Assembly: GCA_036426205.1 (NCBI GenBank)
Contig: CM071570.1
Location: forward strand, 73,312,410 to 73,376,409
Direction: 5' to 3'
Origin: Ascaphus truei
Taxonomy: Eukaryota; Chordata; Amphibia; Anura; Ascaphidae
Length of the DNA: 64,000 nucleotides
Shown: positions 58,901 to 64,000 of the stretch, one piece after another
Numbering within the stretch: the first letter of the stretch is position 1
Layout of the letters: the number at the start of each line of letters is the position of its first letter
The notes under the pieces: model-generated
Databases searched by the model: none
Told to the model about the DNA's origin: nothing
What the model saw: only the letters and a program-made list of their open reading frames with translations
Translations under genes and position numbers: made by a program

Positions 58901-61436
58901 GAAAGCAGAACCGGCAATTTGTGGCAACTGCGCATGCGCAGACCGGCAATTTCACCTTCTGCGCATGCGCAACCTCCGTTCTGTGCAAGCGCGACCACCG
59001 GTATGCGCGACCTGGGCAGCCCCTATTCCGCGCATGTGCAGATATGGTGGCCCCCTTACCAGTACCGCTGTATGAGCGGAACGCCGTAAAGCGGGCCACC
59101 GAAAAGCAGGGTCCTACTGTATATATGATGTTAGAGTGGGTTTTGGGGTTCTTGAGCTTGCTGGGTTATTGTAACTGTTGTTGTTTGGAGGTGTGGCACC
59201 TCCTCCCCTGGGTTTAAAACTCGCCCCACCCCAATTAGCAGTTTTTATCATGATCCTGTGAATCACAGACCCAGTATGGTCTTTCACCCAACAGCAGAAA
59301 AGAGAGATACATGACAATTGTGCCAGGTAGTGTTAGGACCTGCAAATTGGCCATGCCTTGATGTTGGCTGCAGGTTTATAACTCTTTGGCCAAAGGGTTT
59401 AACTAAATGACCCTTATTCATGAGCAGATTAGCACTGAAGTATTGTACTATATGTTGTGACACTTTGGATGTTGCGCTGGGCCTTTCTGTTTTTATTCTA
59501 CTTTGTATATTTGATGGGTGAGATAAATTTACAAAATAAGAATGGGGAAAAAGTTACTATTAATATATTTGCACTGTGCTTTGAGATGCAAAGCCCTTTG
59601 CATTTAGGGTTGCCAGAGGGCTTTACAAAAAATACTGGACACAATGGTGAAAGGTGCGACGTACTCGAGACATACACACACACACACACACACACACACC
59701 TCACCACTCCATGCTGTTTCCTCCTCTCCTTGGCCCGAGACTCCTGACACCACTTCCTGATTGGCTGCTGCTGTGTAATGCAGCCAATCAGGATGGCGGA
59801 AGCTGCCCAGTCCCTTACCAACAGCCCTGCTCAGGGAAATCCCGCGACCCCCCAAGCTGGTCAGGTCACTATGTCCAGAGAGGTAATACCGGACACATGC
59901 ATGTCCAGAGAGGTAATACCGGACACATGCATGTCCAGAGAGGTAATACCGGATACATGCATGTCCAGTATTGCCTCATTTTTTACTGGACAGTGTCCAA
60001 ATACAGGACAGTCCGGTTCAATACTGGACACGTGGTAACCCTATTTGCATCCGCTGAGAAATGTATATTATGTTTTAGAACATATGGTGAATTGCTTCTG
60101 TAATCTCAGTTGCCAGTTTAAGAATGCAGTTCCCTGTACACAGATCTTTTTTCCCCACAAATATTTCTTCACCATCCTCCACAATAAGCTGGATCGGTTT
60201 TCGGTCCTCGTTTTATCCCTGCTCCCTGAATTTTAAATTGTGCTTTTTATTGCTAAAAAAAGGACAGCTAAACCTCCCCACATTTTGTGAACCCACAAGA
60301 CTGCAAAAAGTTAGGATGACACAGATTGGCTAATAATCTCTTTGTAGTGGGCGTGGAAAACAGGCCTGCTAGGCCTGGTGGTGCTGAACAAATTAGAACA
60401 AACAGCAGAGATTGCCAAATTGATATTCAACTGTAGGCTTGTGGCCTTCAAAATAGCACAGGGGCAAGGCAGCATACATATCCAAAGGGGATAAAAAGCC
60501 AGTTCAACCTACTCACAGGAAAAGAAGAGGATGTCATGTGAATAATATGGGCGCAGAAGTAAAAAAATAAAGTCAAAAAATAAAAATCCACCTGACCCTT
60601 CTGTATAGGTGATGACTGGTCCAGTAATCCAGAGGTGCTCCATTCAAGCCCTCAAGCCTCCCCCCCCCCCACCACCCCACCCAAAAGATTTTCAGGATAG
60701 TCTCTGATTGAGCGACCTGTGCTGAAGCTGGGATATCTTGAAAACCTGACCTGTTGACGGGCTTGAGGACTGGAGATCAATACCTTCTCCGTTCCGTTTG
60801 GAACCCCGACAGACGCCTCCCCGGAATCTCTCAGTCACTTAGATTGCAGCAAGACCAGGAAGTTCCAATCTGAGTGGCTGCGGAGTTCCCTGGGGGCGTC
60901 TCCGTCGTGATTTCAACGTTGCCACCGGAACGGAGAAGGTACCGATTACTGGGGTGATAATCACGTGTACATGAGGTCAGGTGTGCTTTTATCATTTCCA
61001 TTTCTTCCCTGCGCGTAGGTTGAAATGCCTCTTTATATCACCTGAACAGTGGGGGTCCTGCAGAATCGATCTGCGGTGCTCTGACAGCCCAATATGGCCG
61101 CCGGGGTCAGCTTCCCACCGCGCCCAACAAAAAGCTGCAACGTCATCGGGAGACGAAGTCGCAACTTTCTACTCGTAACCTCGCGGCTGTATTTGGCTCG
61201 AGGCATGGCCAAGTCATGCAATAGACTACAATCTGTCGCAAGTCCCCGCACCACTAGAGGTGAGAAGTTATAATATATAAAAAATAAATAAACAGACTGA
61301 AGGTGAAGAAACCAAATCACTTACTGTATGAACATTCTTTTATCACAAACTCCTGGAAACCGGATCCAGACTCATTTGACGTTCGAAGTGAAATGACTTT
61401 CTTTTGAAGTCTTGTGGACTTTCTAACTAGAAAAGT
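26922..61436 (-). CDS. RIN2: Ras and Rab interactor 2, partial (8 exons; 5' part outside window)
   Basis: The spliced CDS on the minus strand, in order, is 61436-61325, 58393-58321, 54319-54228, 51365-50256, 33914-33609, 32612-32481, 29330-29167 and 27230-26922. It totals 2298 bases, exactly 766 codons including the stop, which supports all splice calls. RIN2 is a Ras-regulated guanine-nucleotide exchange factor for Rab5 on early endosomes. Approximate residues of the in-window part: 1-90 SH2 domain with the phosphotyrosine-binding FLVRKS motif; 150-250 proline-rich SH3-binding stretches (SPPPRPPPPS, APVPPPRLKK); 320-460 RIN homology region; 463-663 VPS9 domain with ADDFLPVLTYVV and GEGGYYLTSAYGAL, the usual positions of the catalytic Asp and the Tyr/Thr pair; 664-755 Ras-association domain. 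It differs from RIN1 and RIN3 in the detailed sequence of the VPS9-RA part. The C-terminus looks a few residues shorter than in human RIN2. Introns are full of transposons. Confidence 0.95.
27462..27517 (-). ncRNA. Hammerhead ribozyme motif in last RIN2 intron, sense strand
   Basis: Read on the minus strand, the core is CUGACGA (27503-27497). Stem II is CUCC/GGAG (27494-27491 with 27484-27481) around a 6-nt loop. GAAA follows at 27479-27476, then CGCG, U and A at 27470, the expected cleavage point. Stem I is CCC/GGG next to the core, then an internal loop, then GUAC/GUAC (27517-27514 with 27465-27462). Stem III would be only A-U plus C-G, as in the minimal hammerheads of Penelope-like elements. 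One extra A-G precedes stem II compared with the textbook core. It lies 232 bases upstream of the last RIN2 exon, so it would be part of the RIN2 pre-mRNA. Activity is not known. Confidence 0.72.
27803..27849 (+). repeat. (TA)n microsatellite
   Basis: About 23 TA units in the last RIN2 intron. Confidence 0.95.
29167..29330 (-). CDS. RIN2: RIN2 exon, end of VPS9 domain
   Basis: It encodes GGYYLTSAYGALSLIKNFQE through TNRTIPSIDDFQ. YYLT holds the conserved Tyr and Thr of the Rab-binding pocket. The acceptor is CTCCTCACAG and the donor GTAGGG. Confidence 0.95.
29335..31510. other. RIN2 intron, nothing recognised
   Basis: Intron between the two VPS9 exons at 29.2 and 32.5 kb; mostly unique-looking AT-rich sequence in this part. 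Confidence 0.5.
31515..31695 (+). mobile_element. hAT element fragment, 5' end (CAGGGGTGCGCAAA)
   Basis: The 5' terminal sequence CAGGGGTGCGCAAATTGGGG, then GCCCCGCGCTCT and GCATTTAAATTAA, match the copy at 47.96 kb. The 3' end is not found, so the end is approximate. Confidence 0.65.
31783..31960 (+). repeat. Dispersed repeat pair, copy 1
   Basis: GGTAGTGTTAGGACCTGCA, CTTTGGCCAAAGAGTTTAA and AAATGACCCTTA recur in the same order at 59320-59490. Superfamily not recognised. Confidence 0.6.
32481..32612 (-). CDS. RIN2: RIN2 exon, VPS9 catalytic segment
   Basis: It encodes GRMYGADDFLPVLTYVVAQC then DMLELDTEIEYMMELLDPAL and LHGEG, with split codons at both ends. ADDFLPVLTYV contains the conserved Asp of VPS9 exchange factors. 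The acceptor is TATCTTCTAG and the donor GTAAAG. Confidence 0.95.
33609..33914 (-). CDS. RIN2: RIN2 exon, start of VPS9 domain
   Basis: It encodes VVLEKAMHKCILKPLKSYIE through LLLRVCKLIYTCMENNS. The acceptor is TGGTTTCAG and the donor GTATAGC. This is the helical N-terminal part of the VPS9 domain. The intron before it (33915-50255) is about 16.3 kb and holds most of the window's transposons. Confidence 0.95.
34556..34798. mobile_element. PIF/Harbinger-like MITE, left end lost
   Basis: The right end GGCCGAGGCC is followed by TAA. The core TGACGTCACAGAGCTGG, TTCGCCCTCATTGGGTGAAC, TCACGTGA is shared with other copies. The left end runs into a G-rich stretch and is not recognisable. Confidence 0.65.
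35080..35140 (-). repeat. Inverted copy of the 9700 repeat fragment
   Basis: TGTTTTACCAGGAAATAATA and TTGGGAGTTGCCTCTCGTTT are the inverse of the sequence at 9740-9800. Confidence 0.45.
35681..36066. mobile_element. PIF/Harbinger-like MITE with TAA target duplication (386 bp)
   Basis: TAA at 35678-35680 and 36067-36069. Ends GGCCCGGGCCATAGA and (inverted) GGCCGAGTCCATAGA. Contains GACGTCACGCAGCTCC and a CTCATTGG box. Confidence 0.8.
36321..36600 (+). mobile_element. tRNA-derived SINE
   Basis: The head AGGAGCGGCTCAGTGAGTAA resembles a Pol III A box and GGCTTCAACCTC a worn B box. The body has CCTTGTGACCTTGGGCAAGT, GCGGGCAGGGACTGTGTGTC and GAAGCGCTTTATATCGCATT. The start of the same head recurs at 37499-37560, and tail-like words (GGCGCTATATAAATAAA) at 34228. 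Confidence 0.7.
37499..37560 (+). mobile_element. SINE head fragment
   Basis: AGAAGGAGTGGCTCAGTGAG then TAGAGACACTGACTGGCACT and GAAGCAGGGGAGCCTG, the 5' end of the same SINE. It runs directly into a long purine tract. Confidence 0.65.
37557..37845 (+). repeat. Polypurine low-complexity tract (G/A, very G-rich)
   Basis: About 290 bases composed almost only of G and A with a few T and C, including runs of 8-17 G. Proline/serine-rich open frames on the opposite strand are artefacts. The G-runs could form G-quadruplexes (inference). Confidence 0.9.
39435..39468 (+). repeat. (AAT)n microsatellite
   Basis: About 10 units of the ATA/AAT trinucleotide in the large RIN2 intron. Confidence 0.9.
39760..39830 (-). 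repeat. Possible LINE (L2/CR1-type) 3'-end fragment
   Basis: On the minus strand it reads AGGTTGAACTTGATGGACAT and TTTGTTCAACCTCATCTAAG, resembling the common 3' tail of vertebrate L2/CR1-type LINEs. Recalled similarity only. Confidence 0.35.
42097..43191. repeat. Head-to-head inverted duplication of a hammerhead-bearing element
   Basis: The left arm (42097-42570) and right arm (42593-43191) are inverted copies around a 22-bp centre. The inner 36 bases (42535-42570 and 42593-42628) match with one difference. The left arm lacks about 250 bases present in the right arm (42629-42879, which include most of the ribozyme); the deletion is flanked by CCTG in the right arm. The left arm has about 126 extra bases (42126-42251). 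Short open frames in both arms encode near-identical peptides only because the arms are duplicates; no recognisable protein is present. Confidence 0.8.
42614..42667 (+). ncRNA. Hammerhead ribozyme motif, intact core
   Basis: CUGAUGA is at 42626-42632 and stem II GUAGUU/AACUAC at 42634-42639 and 42644-42649, with loop GGUG. GAAA is at 42650-42653, then CGCGU, with A at 42659 as the predicted cleavage residue. Stem I is CC/GG at the core, then a bulge, then UAAAAU (42614-42619) with AUUUUA (42662-42667). Like the RIN2 intron copy it has an extra A before stem II and a stem III of at most two pairs. It sits inside a head-to-head inverted duplication and is antisense to RIN2. It is probably carried by a retroelement (inference). 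Confidence 0.7.
43263..43595. mobile_element. Tc1/mariner-type MITE, copy 2
   Basis: TA at 43261-43262 and 43596-43597. Same CAGGCATACCCC ends and interior as the 11311 copy, with few differences over 333 bases, so the two copies are recent relatives. Confidence 0.85.
43758..43794 (+). ncRNA. Degenerate hammerhead-like motif
   Basis: CUGAUGA at 43765-43771 and GAAA at 43782-43785 are intact, and stem I CAUAUAC/GUGUAUG (43758-43764 with 43788-43794) pairs over seven positions with one G-U. Stem II (GGACCCCGA) no longer folds well, so this is probably inactive. Confidence 0.5.
43824..43882 (+). mobile_element. hAT right-end fragment
   Basis: Ends AGTTTGCGCTCCCCTG, the inverted form of the CAGGGGTGCGCAAA terminus, after a SINE-tail-like ATTGTAAGCTCTTTGGGGCA. 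Confidence 0.45.
44998..45668 (-). repeat. Unclassified dispersed repeat, copy 3, split by a Harbinger MITE
   Basis: The right part (45434-45668) and left part (44998-45071) together match the other copies in inverted orientation; the 45075-45430 MITE sits between them. Confidence 0.7.
45075..45430. mobile_element. PIF/Harbinger-like MITE inserted in another repeat (356 bp)
   Basis: Perfect terminal inverted repeat GGCCTCGGCCATG. Flanks TAT/TTA suggest a degraded 3-bp duplication. It interrupts an older dispersed repeat (44998-45668, minus), which shows the order of insertion. Core TGACGTCACGGAGCTGG, TTCGCCCTCATTGGGC, TCACGTGACCGG. Confidence 0.8.
45900..47130. other. Large RIN2 intron, nothing recognised
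   Basis: No repeats or exons recognised. The following foldback at 47139 is listed separately. Confidence 0.4.
47139..47455. repeat. Near-perfect 317-bp foldback (inverted repeat)
   Basis: Bases 47139-47295 are the inverted complement of 47303-47455 with few mismatches and a 7-nt loop (47296-47302). Inside it, CAGTGAGATCCC and GGGATCTCACTG are flanked by TA, suggesting a Tc1/mariner-type end, but about 35 bases outside those TAs are also palindromic. The insertion boundary is therefore unclear. Confidence 0.8.
47962..48307 (+). mobile_element. hAT element of the CAGGGGTGCGCAAA family, nearly full length
   Basis: Shares GCCCCGCGCTCT, GCATTTAAATTAAATGGCGG and GTGAGGCC with the 31.5 kb copy and ends in TTTGCGCACCCCGG, the inverted terminal sequence. 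A G-run replaces part of the left end. The two long overlapping open frames here arise from GC-rich sequence and are not genes. Confidence 0.7.
48318..48590 (+). repeat. Unclassified dispersed repeat, copy 4
   Basis: TTTGCAACACTTTCCTGTTT, GTTTGAGCTGCAAACTGTAG and GGATACATTGTAGCTGGTGA match the family. It abuts the right end of the hAT element at 48307. The 3' part is diverged. Confidence 0.65.
49038..49192. mobile_element. Sister of the 12725 MITE, opposite orientation
   Basis: GTTCGACAAACCTATACATT at the left and GTGATTTGTCAACCACTA at the right, with CACGTTTGGTACTAGGTGGC inside. It too sits between (TG)n/(TA)n and TA-rich repeats. Confidence 0.65.
49200..49480 (+). repeat. TA/CA-rich compound microsatellite region
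   Basis: Interrupted (TA)n then long imperfect (CA)n with CACAC and ATTACACAC variants over about 280 bases. Cysteine/valine open frames on the minus strand are artefacts. Confidence 0.92.
50256..51365 (-). CDS. RIN2: RIN2 large exon (proline-rich and RIN homology region)
   Basis: A 1110-base exon beginning within DFWSSSANSKPKHPPPSPRP and ending LDPPIESLIPEDQI. The acceptor is CGTTTCAG and the donor GTAAGAAA. The first third holds the conserved TRTPSELECSQTNGALCFIN and the SPPPRPPPPS motif. The middle is serine-rich and acidic (SISTSSSDSFDYD, EEESDQES) and ends in a basic KSRKKR. The last third (SRDKCTYFGCLVQDYISFLQ onward) is the RIN homology domain. The middle is the fast-evolving part of the family; no frameshift is seen. 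Confidence 0.95.
52125..52201 (+). repeat. (CA)n microsatellite
   Basis: About 38 uninterrupted CA units in a RIN2 intron. Confidence 0.95.
52720..53011. mobile_element. PIF/Harbinger-like MITE (292 bp)
   Basis: Flanked by TTA/TAA. Long terminal inverted repeats GGCCGCGCTTATAGTGC and (inverted) GGCTGCGCTTACAGTGC continue through GGCGACGCG. A second internal inverted pair, AGAGACAGTC/GACTGTCTCT, lies in the core. Confidence 0.8.
53178..53480 (-). repeat. Unclassified dispersed repeat, copy 5
   Basis: Inverted copy with AGCAGCAATACTACATTCCA at its left and GGCAATCGTTTGGTGCTCCT inside. The far end is diverged. Confidence 0.65.
53905..53945 (+). ncRNA. Degenerate hammerhead-like motif
   Basis: Stem II is a perfect GGTCCC/GGGACC hairpin (53917-53922 with 53927-53932) followed by GAAGCGTCCG. 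The 5' core has decayed to CTCAAGA. It keeps the layout of the intact copies but cannot be active as it stands. Confidence 0.4.
54228..54319 (-). CDS. RIN2: RIN2 exon, end of SH2 domain
   Basis: A 92-base exon encoding DVLPFTLKLPHAIAAAKNEA then ELEEIALLGI, entering with one base of a split Arg codon and leaving with the first base of an Asp codon. The acceptor is CTGCCACCAG and the donor GTGAGTG. Confidence 0.93.
54501..54866 (-). mobile_element. hAT MITE, sister of 59605-60043
   Basis: Flanks GTGAGCGG (54493-54500) and GTGAAAGG (54867-54874) agree at 6 of 8 bases. The left end reads TAGGGTGACCAGG, and the right end reads CCAACCCTA. Same internal blocks as the 59.6 kb copy in opposite orientation, with a TG microsatellite at the matching place. 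Confidence 0.8.
55870..55921 (+). repeat. (TA)n microsatellite with one break
   Basis: TATATA runs separated by AATAAATA in a RIN2 intron. A 17-base G-run lies at 55326-55342. Confidence 0.9.
56068..56513. mobile_element. TA-flanked MITE with CAGGCAGTCCTCG ends
   Basis: TA at 56066-56067 and 56514-56515. Ends CAGGCAGTCCTCG and (inverted) CAGGCGGTCCTCGG. Interior has repeated TTACAACG and TATCCAACG words and an expanded AT microsatellite (56210-56310). Tc1/mariner or pogo/Tigger class. Confidence 0.75.
57307..57575. mobile_element. hAT MITE with perfect 8-bp target duplication
   Basis: ATGCTATG occurs at 57299-57306 and 57576-57583. Ends CAGGGTCGTCTTAAC and (inverted) CAGTGCCATCTTAAC. The interior has the GGCCCCCGGGC / GGGGCCCCCAGGC pair. 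Confidence 0.85.
58321..58393 (-). CDS. RIN2: RIN2 exon, SH2 domain continued
   Basis: A 73-base exon encoding FSLEGSGISFADLFRLIAFY then CIS, with split codons at both ends (Thr before, Arg after). The acceptor is CTCTCTCCAG and the donor GTAAGAG. The frame is fixed by joining to its neighbours; read alone it could be mistaken for another frame. Confidence 0.93.
58837..59119. mobile_element. GC-rich MITE with CAGGCGTGCTCCGG / CAGTAGGACCCTGC ends
   Basis: The left end CAGGCGTGCTCCGGTAATGC and the inverted right end CAGTAGGACCCTGCTTTTCG are related. The interior has repeated CTGCGCATGCGCA words. Overlapping open frames are artefacts of its symmetry. The superfamily is uncertain. Confidence 0.55.
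59320..59490 (+). repeat. Dispersed repeat pair, copy 2
   Basis: Second copy of the 31783-31960 repeat, with GTTAGGACCTGCAAATTGGC and CTTTGGCCAAAGGGTTTAA. It lies just upstream of the hAT MITE at 59605. Confidence 0.6.
59605..60043 (+). mobile_element. hAT MITE (TAGGGTTGCCA ends) with internal tandem expansion
   Basis: 8-bp duplication TTTGCATT (59597-59604) / TTTGCATC (60044-60051). Ends TAGGGTTGCCA and (inverted) TAGGGTTACCA. Related to 54501-54866 and to a truncated copy near 14745-15034. It also holds a CA microsatellite and the palindrome TGATTGGCTGCTG...CAGCCAATCA around 59758-59791. Confidence 0.85.
59871..59968 (+). repeat. 30-bp tandem repeat, about 3.3 copies
   Basis: Units 59871-59900, 59901-59930 and 59931-59960 begin ATGTCCAGAGAGGTAATACC and differ by one base, followed by a partial fourth. 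The sister elements at 54.5 kb and 14.9 kb carry only one unit. Confidence 0.92.
60781..60941. repeat. Inverted repeat element (161 bp)
   Basis: TACCTTCTCCGTTCCG (60781-60796) is perfectly inverted at 60926-60941. Inner pairs AGACGCCTCCC and GGGGCGTCT continue the fold. Probably a small MITE. Confidence 0.7.
61325..61436 (-). CDS. RIN2: RIN2 exon with SH2 FLVR motif
   Basis: It encodes TFLVRKSTRLQKKVISLRTS and then NESGSGFQEFVIKECSY plus the first base of the next codon. The acceptor is TTATTCACAG and the donor GTAAGTG. FLVR is the phosphotyrosine-binding strand of SH2 domains. The exon starts in phase 0; the exon before it was not found up to base 64000. Confidence 0.92.
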
Positions 61437-61439
61437 CTG

Positions 61440-63600
61440 TGAATAAAAGAGGAGGGGGGAAAGATGACCATGTAAACCAGTAATGAACCAAATGCTTTTC
61501 ATACCAGTGACCTGTAAGAGGTATGGCTCGTACCTCCAGTGGTATGTTAATTGCTGAAAAATATGGAAGAAAAGTTGCATCCTGCCATTTTGACAGCTAC
61601 TCATTCTTCCCCTCACGTTTTACAGCAGGGCTGCAATCTTAAAATGAGACCCCCACTTTTTGCTTTCATGCTAGAAACCATTACTCAAGTCATGTTAAAG
61701 ACATCACTATTTTACTGGCTATACTATTGACGGAAACCTGCGAAAATGAATAAAATACGGTGTCTGGTATTAAATGATTGGCCTCTATAATGGTAACCCC
61801 TATTCTCAGTATGCCAACATTAAATACACAAGATGTTTCTATTTCCATAGAGGGGTGGGGGGAAGGGAAAATTATGGTTTTAAAGATCCCTTTAATGGCG
61901 ACTTGAATTCCTCACTAGAGATGTGCGAACTTGTCCCGTTTGGGGTTAGTACATTTTTAGGCGACAAATTGTGGGGAAAAATTGGCAATTTTGTGAACTT
62001 TTCATTAGGGAAAATCATTCGAAATTTGACAAAGAAAATGAAATCTAGTAATAATTTTCGTAAAATTTTCATTTGAAATTTGGCAAAAAGTTATGACATT
62101 TACAAATTTTCATTGATTTAATTTAAAAATACAAAGGTCACATACATGACCCCTGCAGCACTCCATCCAAAGCACTTTACAATTATACTTCGGAGATCTT
62201 TATGCACCTGTGATGGACCCTGACACCCTAAGACCATAGTAGACTTCAAAAATGTAATAAAACGATACGTTTCTCTGCTCTTTTATCCTTATTAATAACA
62301 AGGTGGGGCCCATGGAGATAGTGACCTGATATTACAAAGAATGTAAGAGCTGAAGCTGGAATGAGACCAGCAAGCTTATGTATTTAAAGTCAACAGTGTT
62401 AGTACTACAGCGTGGCTGCCTCCACCAAGCTTATAACCTGGTATTTATTAGTTGAGTGATAAATGACCAGATTTCACCAAACAGGTTAAACACATGGTTT
62501 AACCTTTACAGAGCCATGTCAGGTTTAGGGGAATATTTACTACGCAGTTCAGAGCCACTTCAATGGGCTGTAGGAGGTCTTACGTCACTGTAAGGTGTCA
62601 TGGCTTAGCACTACTTAGTAAACATGGTATTAAATATTTGATTTCCTTTTTGGATTGTATATGTAATGTGACTAAGCGGTTGATCATTAAGGTGCGATAG
62701 TGCACAGGTACTCAAATTCAGGTCCGTGGGAGTTTCCATGTGGTAGTTCCAGATCTGACCTATCGCACTTTGATAACCCTCTCTAAGTCATGTTAACCCT
62801 CTCTAAGTCACTTTGAGTCATGTTTCTGTTTTCTGTGTTTGCTGTACATCGCTGCAATAATTCTGACCAACGTGTGATATTTAGGAAACAGTTTGGTCCA
62901 ATCCAATAGTGTACTTTGAGCTGAGTGGCCCTTAAAAGACTGCATATATTCAAAAGTATCATCTTTACACATTCATTTGGGGTTTTTCTCCTGACCAAGC
63001 AGGTCTTCTGCTGCTAATATTACTCCCCTTTCTACTTTGCCATCCACTTACAAAATCTTCGCATACTCAGACTGTCTGAGACAATATTGCAGTAAAATAT
63101 CCAGCTAAATGGGTGGAGATTTCCTTGAGAGAAGAGATCTGTGGCAGATATCCAACCCAACTCTGGCCACAGTTAGAAGCAATCCAGCCAAGCTCAATGT
63201 TACCATCAAAAGCGAAGCACATTCTAAAAATCACACAATTTATTCACTTTTAAAGGTTCAATCCAAGTTCACCATCGTGGTAATTTATAAAAGGTTAGAT
63301 TCATTGACTTTTTAATTATTATGGGGGAGGGGGAAAGAAAAACGGTGTTGATCAAGGCGCTATAATATTTTGGGAGTCCCTACCACAACACACGTGTGAT
63401 ACACAAACAGTATGGCTAACTGGAACTCAGAATTCACAGTGCTCTGTTAACTCGGGCTAATAATGTGTCCTGAAAATCACACATTATTTTCCCTGAGGAG
63501 AACGCATATCTACAAAGCTAATTATATGCCAAAACAATGGTCATTGTTTATTTCATTAACATAGTGTTAAAGCCTATGTTAAGCTATATGGATTTGGAGA
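61440..63600. other. RIN2 intron upstream of the first in-window exon
   Basis: No further RIN2 exon recognised. AT-rich GAAATTTG/CAAATTTT words at 61960-62120 and at 28140-28270 hint at another worn dispersed repeat. A hAT-like end (AAGGGCATAGCTATAG) lies at 63615. Confidence 0.4.
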
Positions 63601-63714
63601 GATGCCTGTGAACCAAGGGCATAGCTATAGCCTGGGCAAAGCCCGGGGCCCCACTCACTTGGGGGGCCCACTCTTCCTTCTCCCCCACCCCCCTCTGTCA
63701 GGAGCACATTGCAG

Positions 63715-64000
63715 AGACTGAAATGCAGCAGGAAGGACAGAGAGAAATCCCTTCCTCTGCAGGTGGCCGGGGCCATGGGGCGGGGCCCTGAAATGCAGCA
63801 GGAAGGACACATGGGAAATTCCTTCCTCTGCAGGTGGGTGGGGCCTGGGTCAGGGGGCGGGGCCCTGGGATGCAGCAGGAAGGAAGGACAGAGAGAAATC
63901 CCTTCCTCTGCAGGTGGCCTGGGTCAGGGGGCGGGGCCCTGGGATGCAGCACAAAGGACACATGGGAAATTCCTTCCTCTGCAGAGCCTCCGTAGGTGGG
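63715..64000 (+). repeat. GC-rich minisatellite, at least four units, running off the window
   Basis: Units of roughly 65-80 bases contain TGCAGCAGGAAGGACA, then AATCCCTTCCTCTGCAGGTG or AATTCCTTCCTCTGCAGGTG, then GGGGCGGGGCC. Two sub-types (ACAGAGAGAAAT and ACACATGGGAAAT) alternate. Confidence 0.88.

Noticed and set aside
58780..59217. 145-codon open frame and overlapping frames in a GC-rich block
   Set aside because: MITE with CGCATGCGC repeats; frames are open on both strands because of symmetry.

Overview
The window is nuclear DNA of a vertebrate, most likely a frog or another amphibian. It has two conserved vertebrate genes with long introns and GT-AG splice sites. It is densely filled with small DNA transposons (PIF/Harbinger, hAT and Tc1/mariner-type), a decayed L1/Tx1-like LINE, solo LTRs, a tRNA-derived SINE and hammerhead-ribozyme sequences. 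There are no bacterial-type operons, CRISPR arrays or phage genes. The amphibian assignment is an inference from repeat content and protein divergence.

Layout. 1-10.4 kb, + strand: the 3' half of CRNKL1 (Crooked neck-like 1, a HAT-repeat spliceosome protein), seven exons ending in a stop codon and an AATAAA signal. 10.4-26.9 kb: an intergenic gap of about 16 kb filled with transposons. These include a degraded LINE whose ORF2 is split by a solo LTR, and a second solo LTR of the same family. 26.9-61.4 kb, - strand: eight exons of RIN2 (Ras and Rab interactor 2), covering part of the SH2 domain, the proline-rich region, the RIN homology region, the VPS9 Rab5-GEF domain and the RA domain. The joined length is an exact multiple of three (765 codons plus stop). 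The 5' exons of RIN2 lie beyond the window. 61.4-64 kb: RIN2 intron ending in a minisatellite. CRNKL1 and RIN2 are convergent, as in the human 20p11 neighbourhood, but I could not find NAA20, which sits between them in human.

The most striking signal is a set of hammerhead-ribozyme sequences. Two have a complete catalytic core (CUGANGA, stem II, GAAA, minimal stem III, UA cleavage site, and stem I with an internal loop). One lies in the last intron of RIN2 in the sense orientation (27462-27517, -). The other lies on the + strand inside a head-to-head inverted duplication (42097-43191). At least three degenerate relatives keep a self-complementary stem II although its sequence differs from copy to copy. 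Hammerheads of this type, with a very short stem III, are known from Penelope-like and other retroelements.

Other structured elements are: eight GC-rich Harbinger-like MITEs, most sharing a core with CRE-, CCAAT- and E-box-like sites; a 317-bp near-perfect foldback; a hAT MITE carrying a private 30-bp tandem expansion; and several nested insertions that give relative ages. All coordinates and splice junctions were read by eye and no database search was possible.
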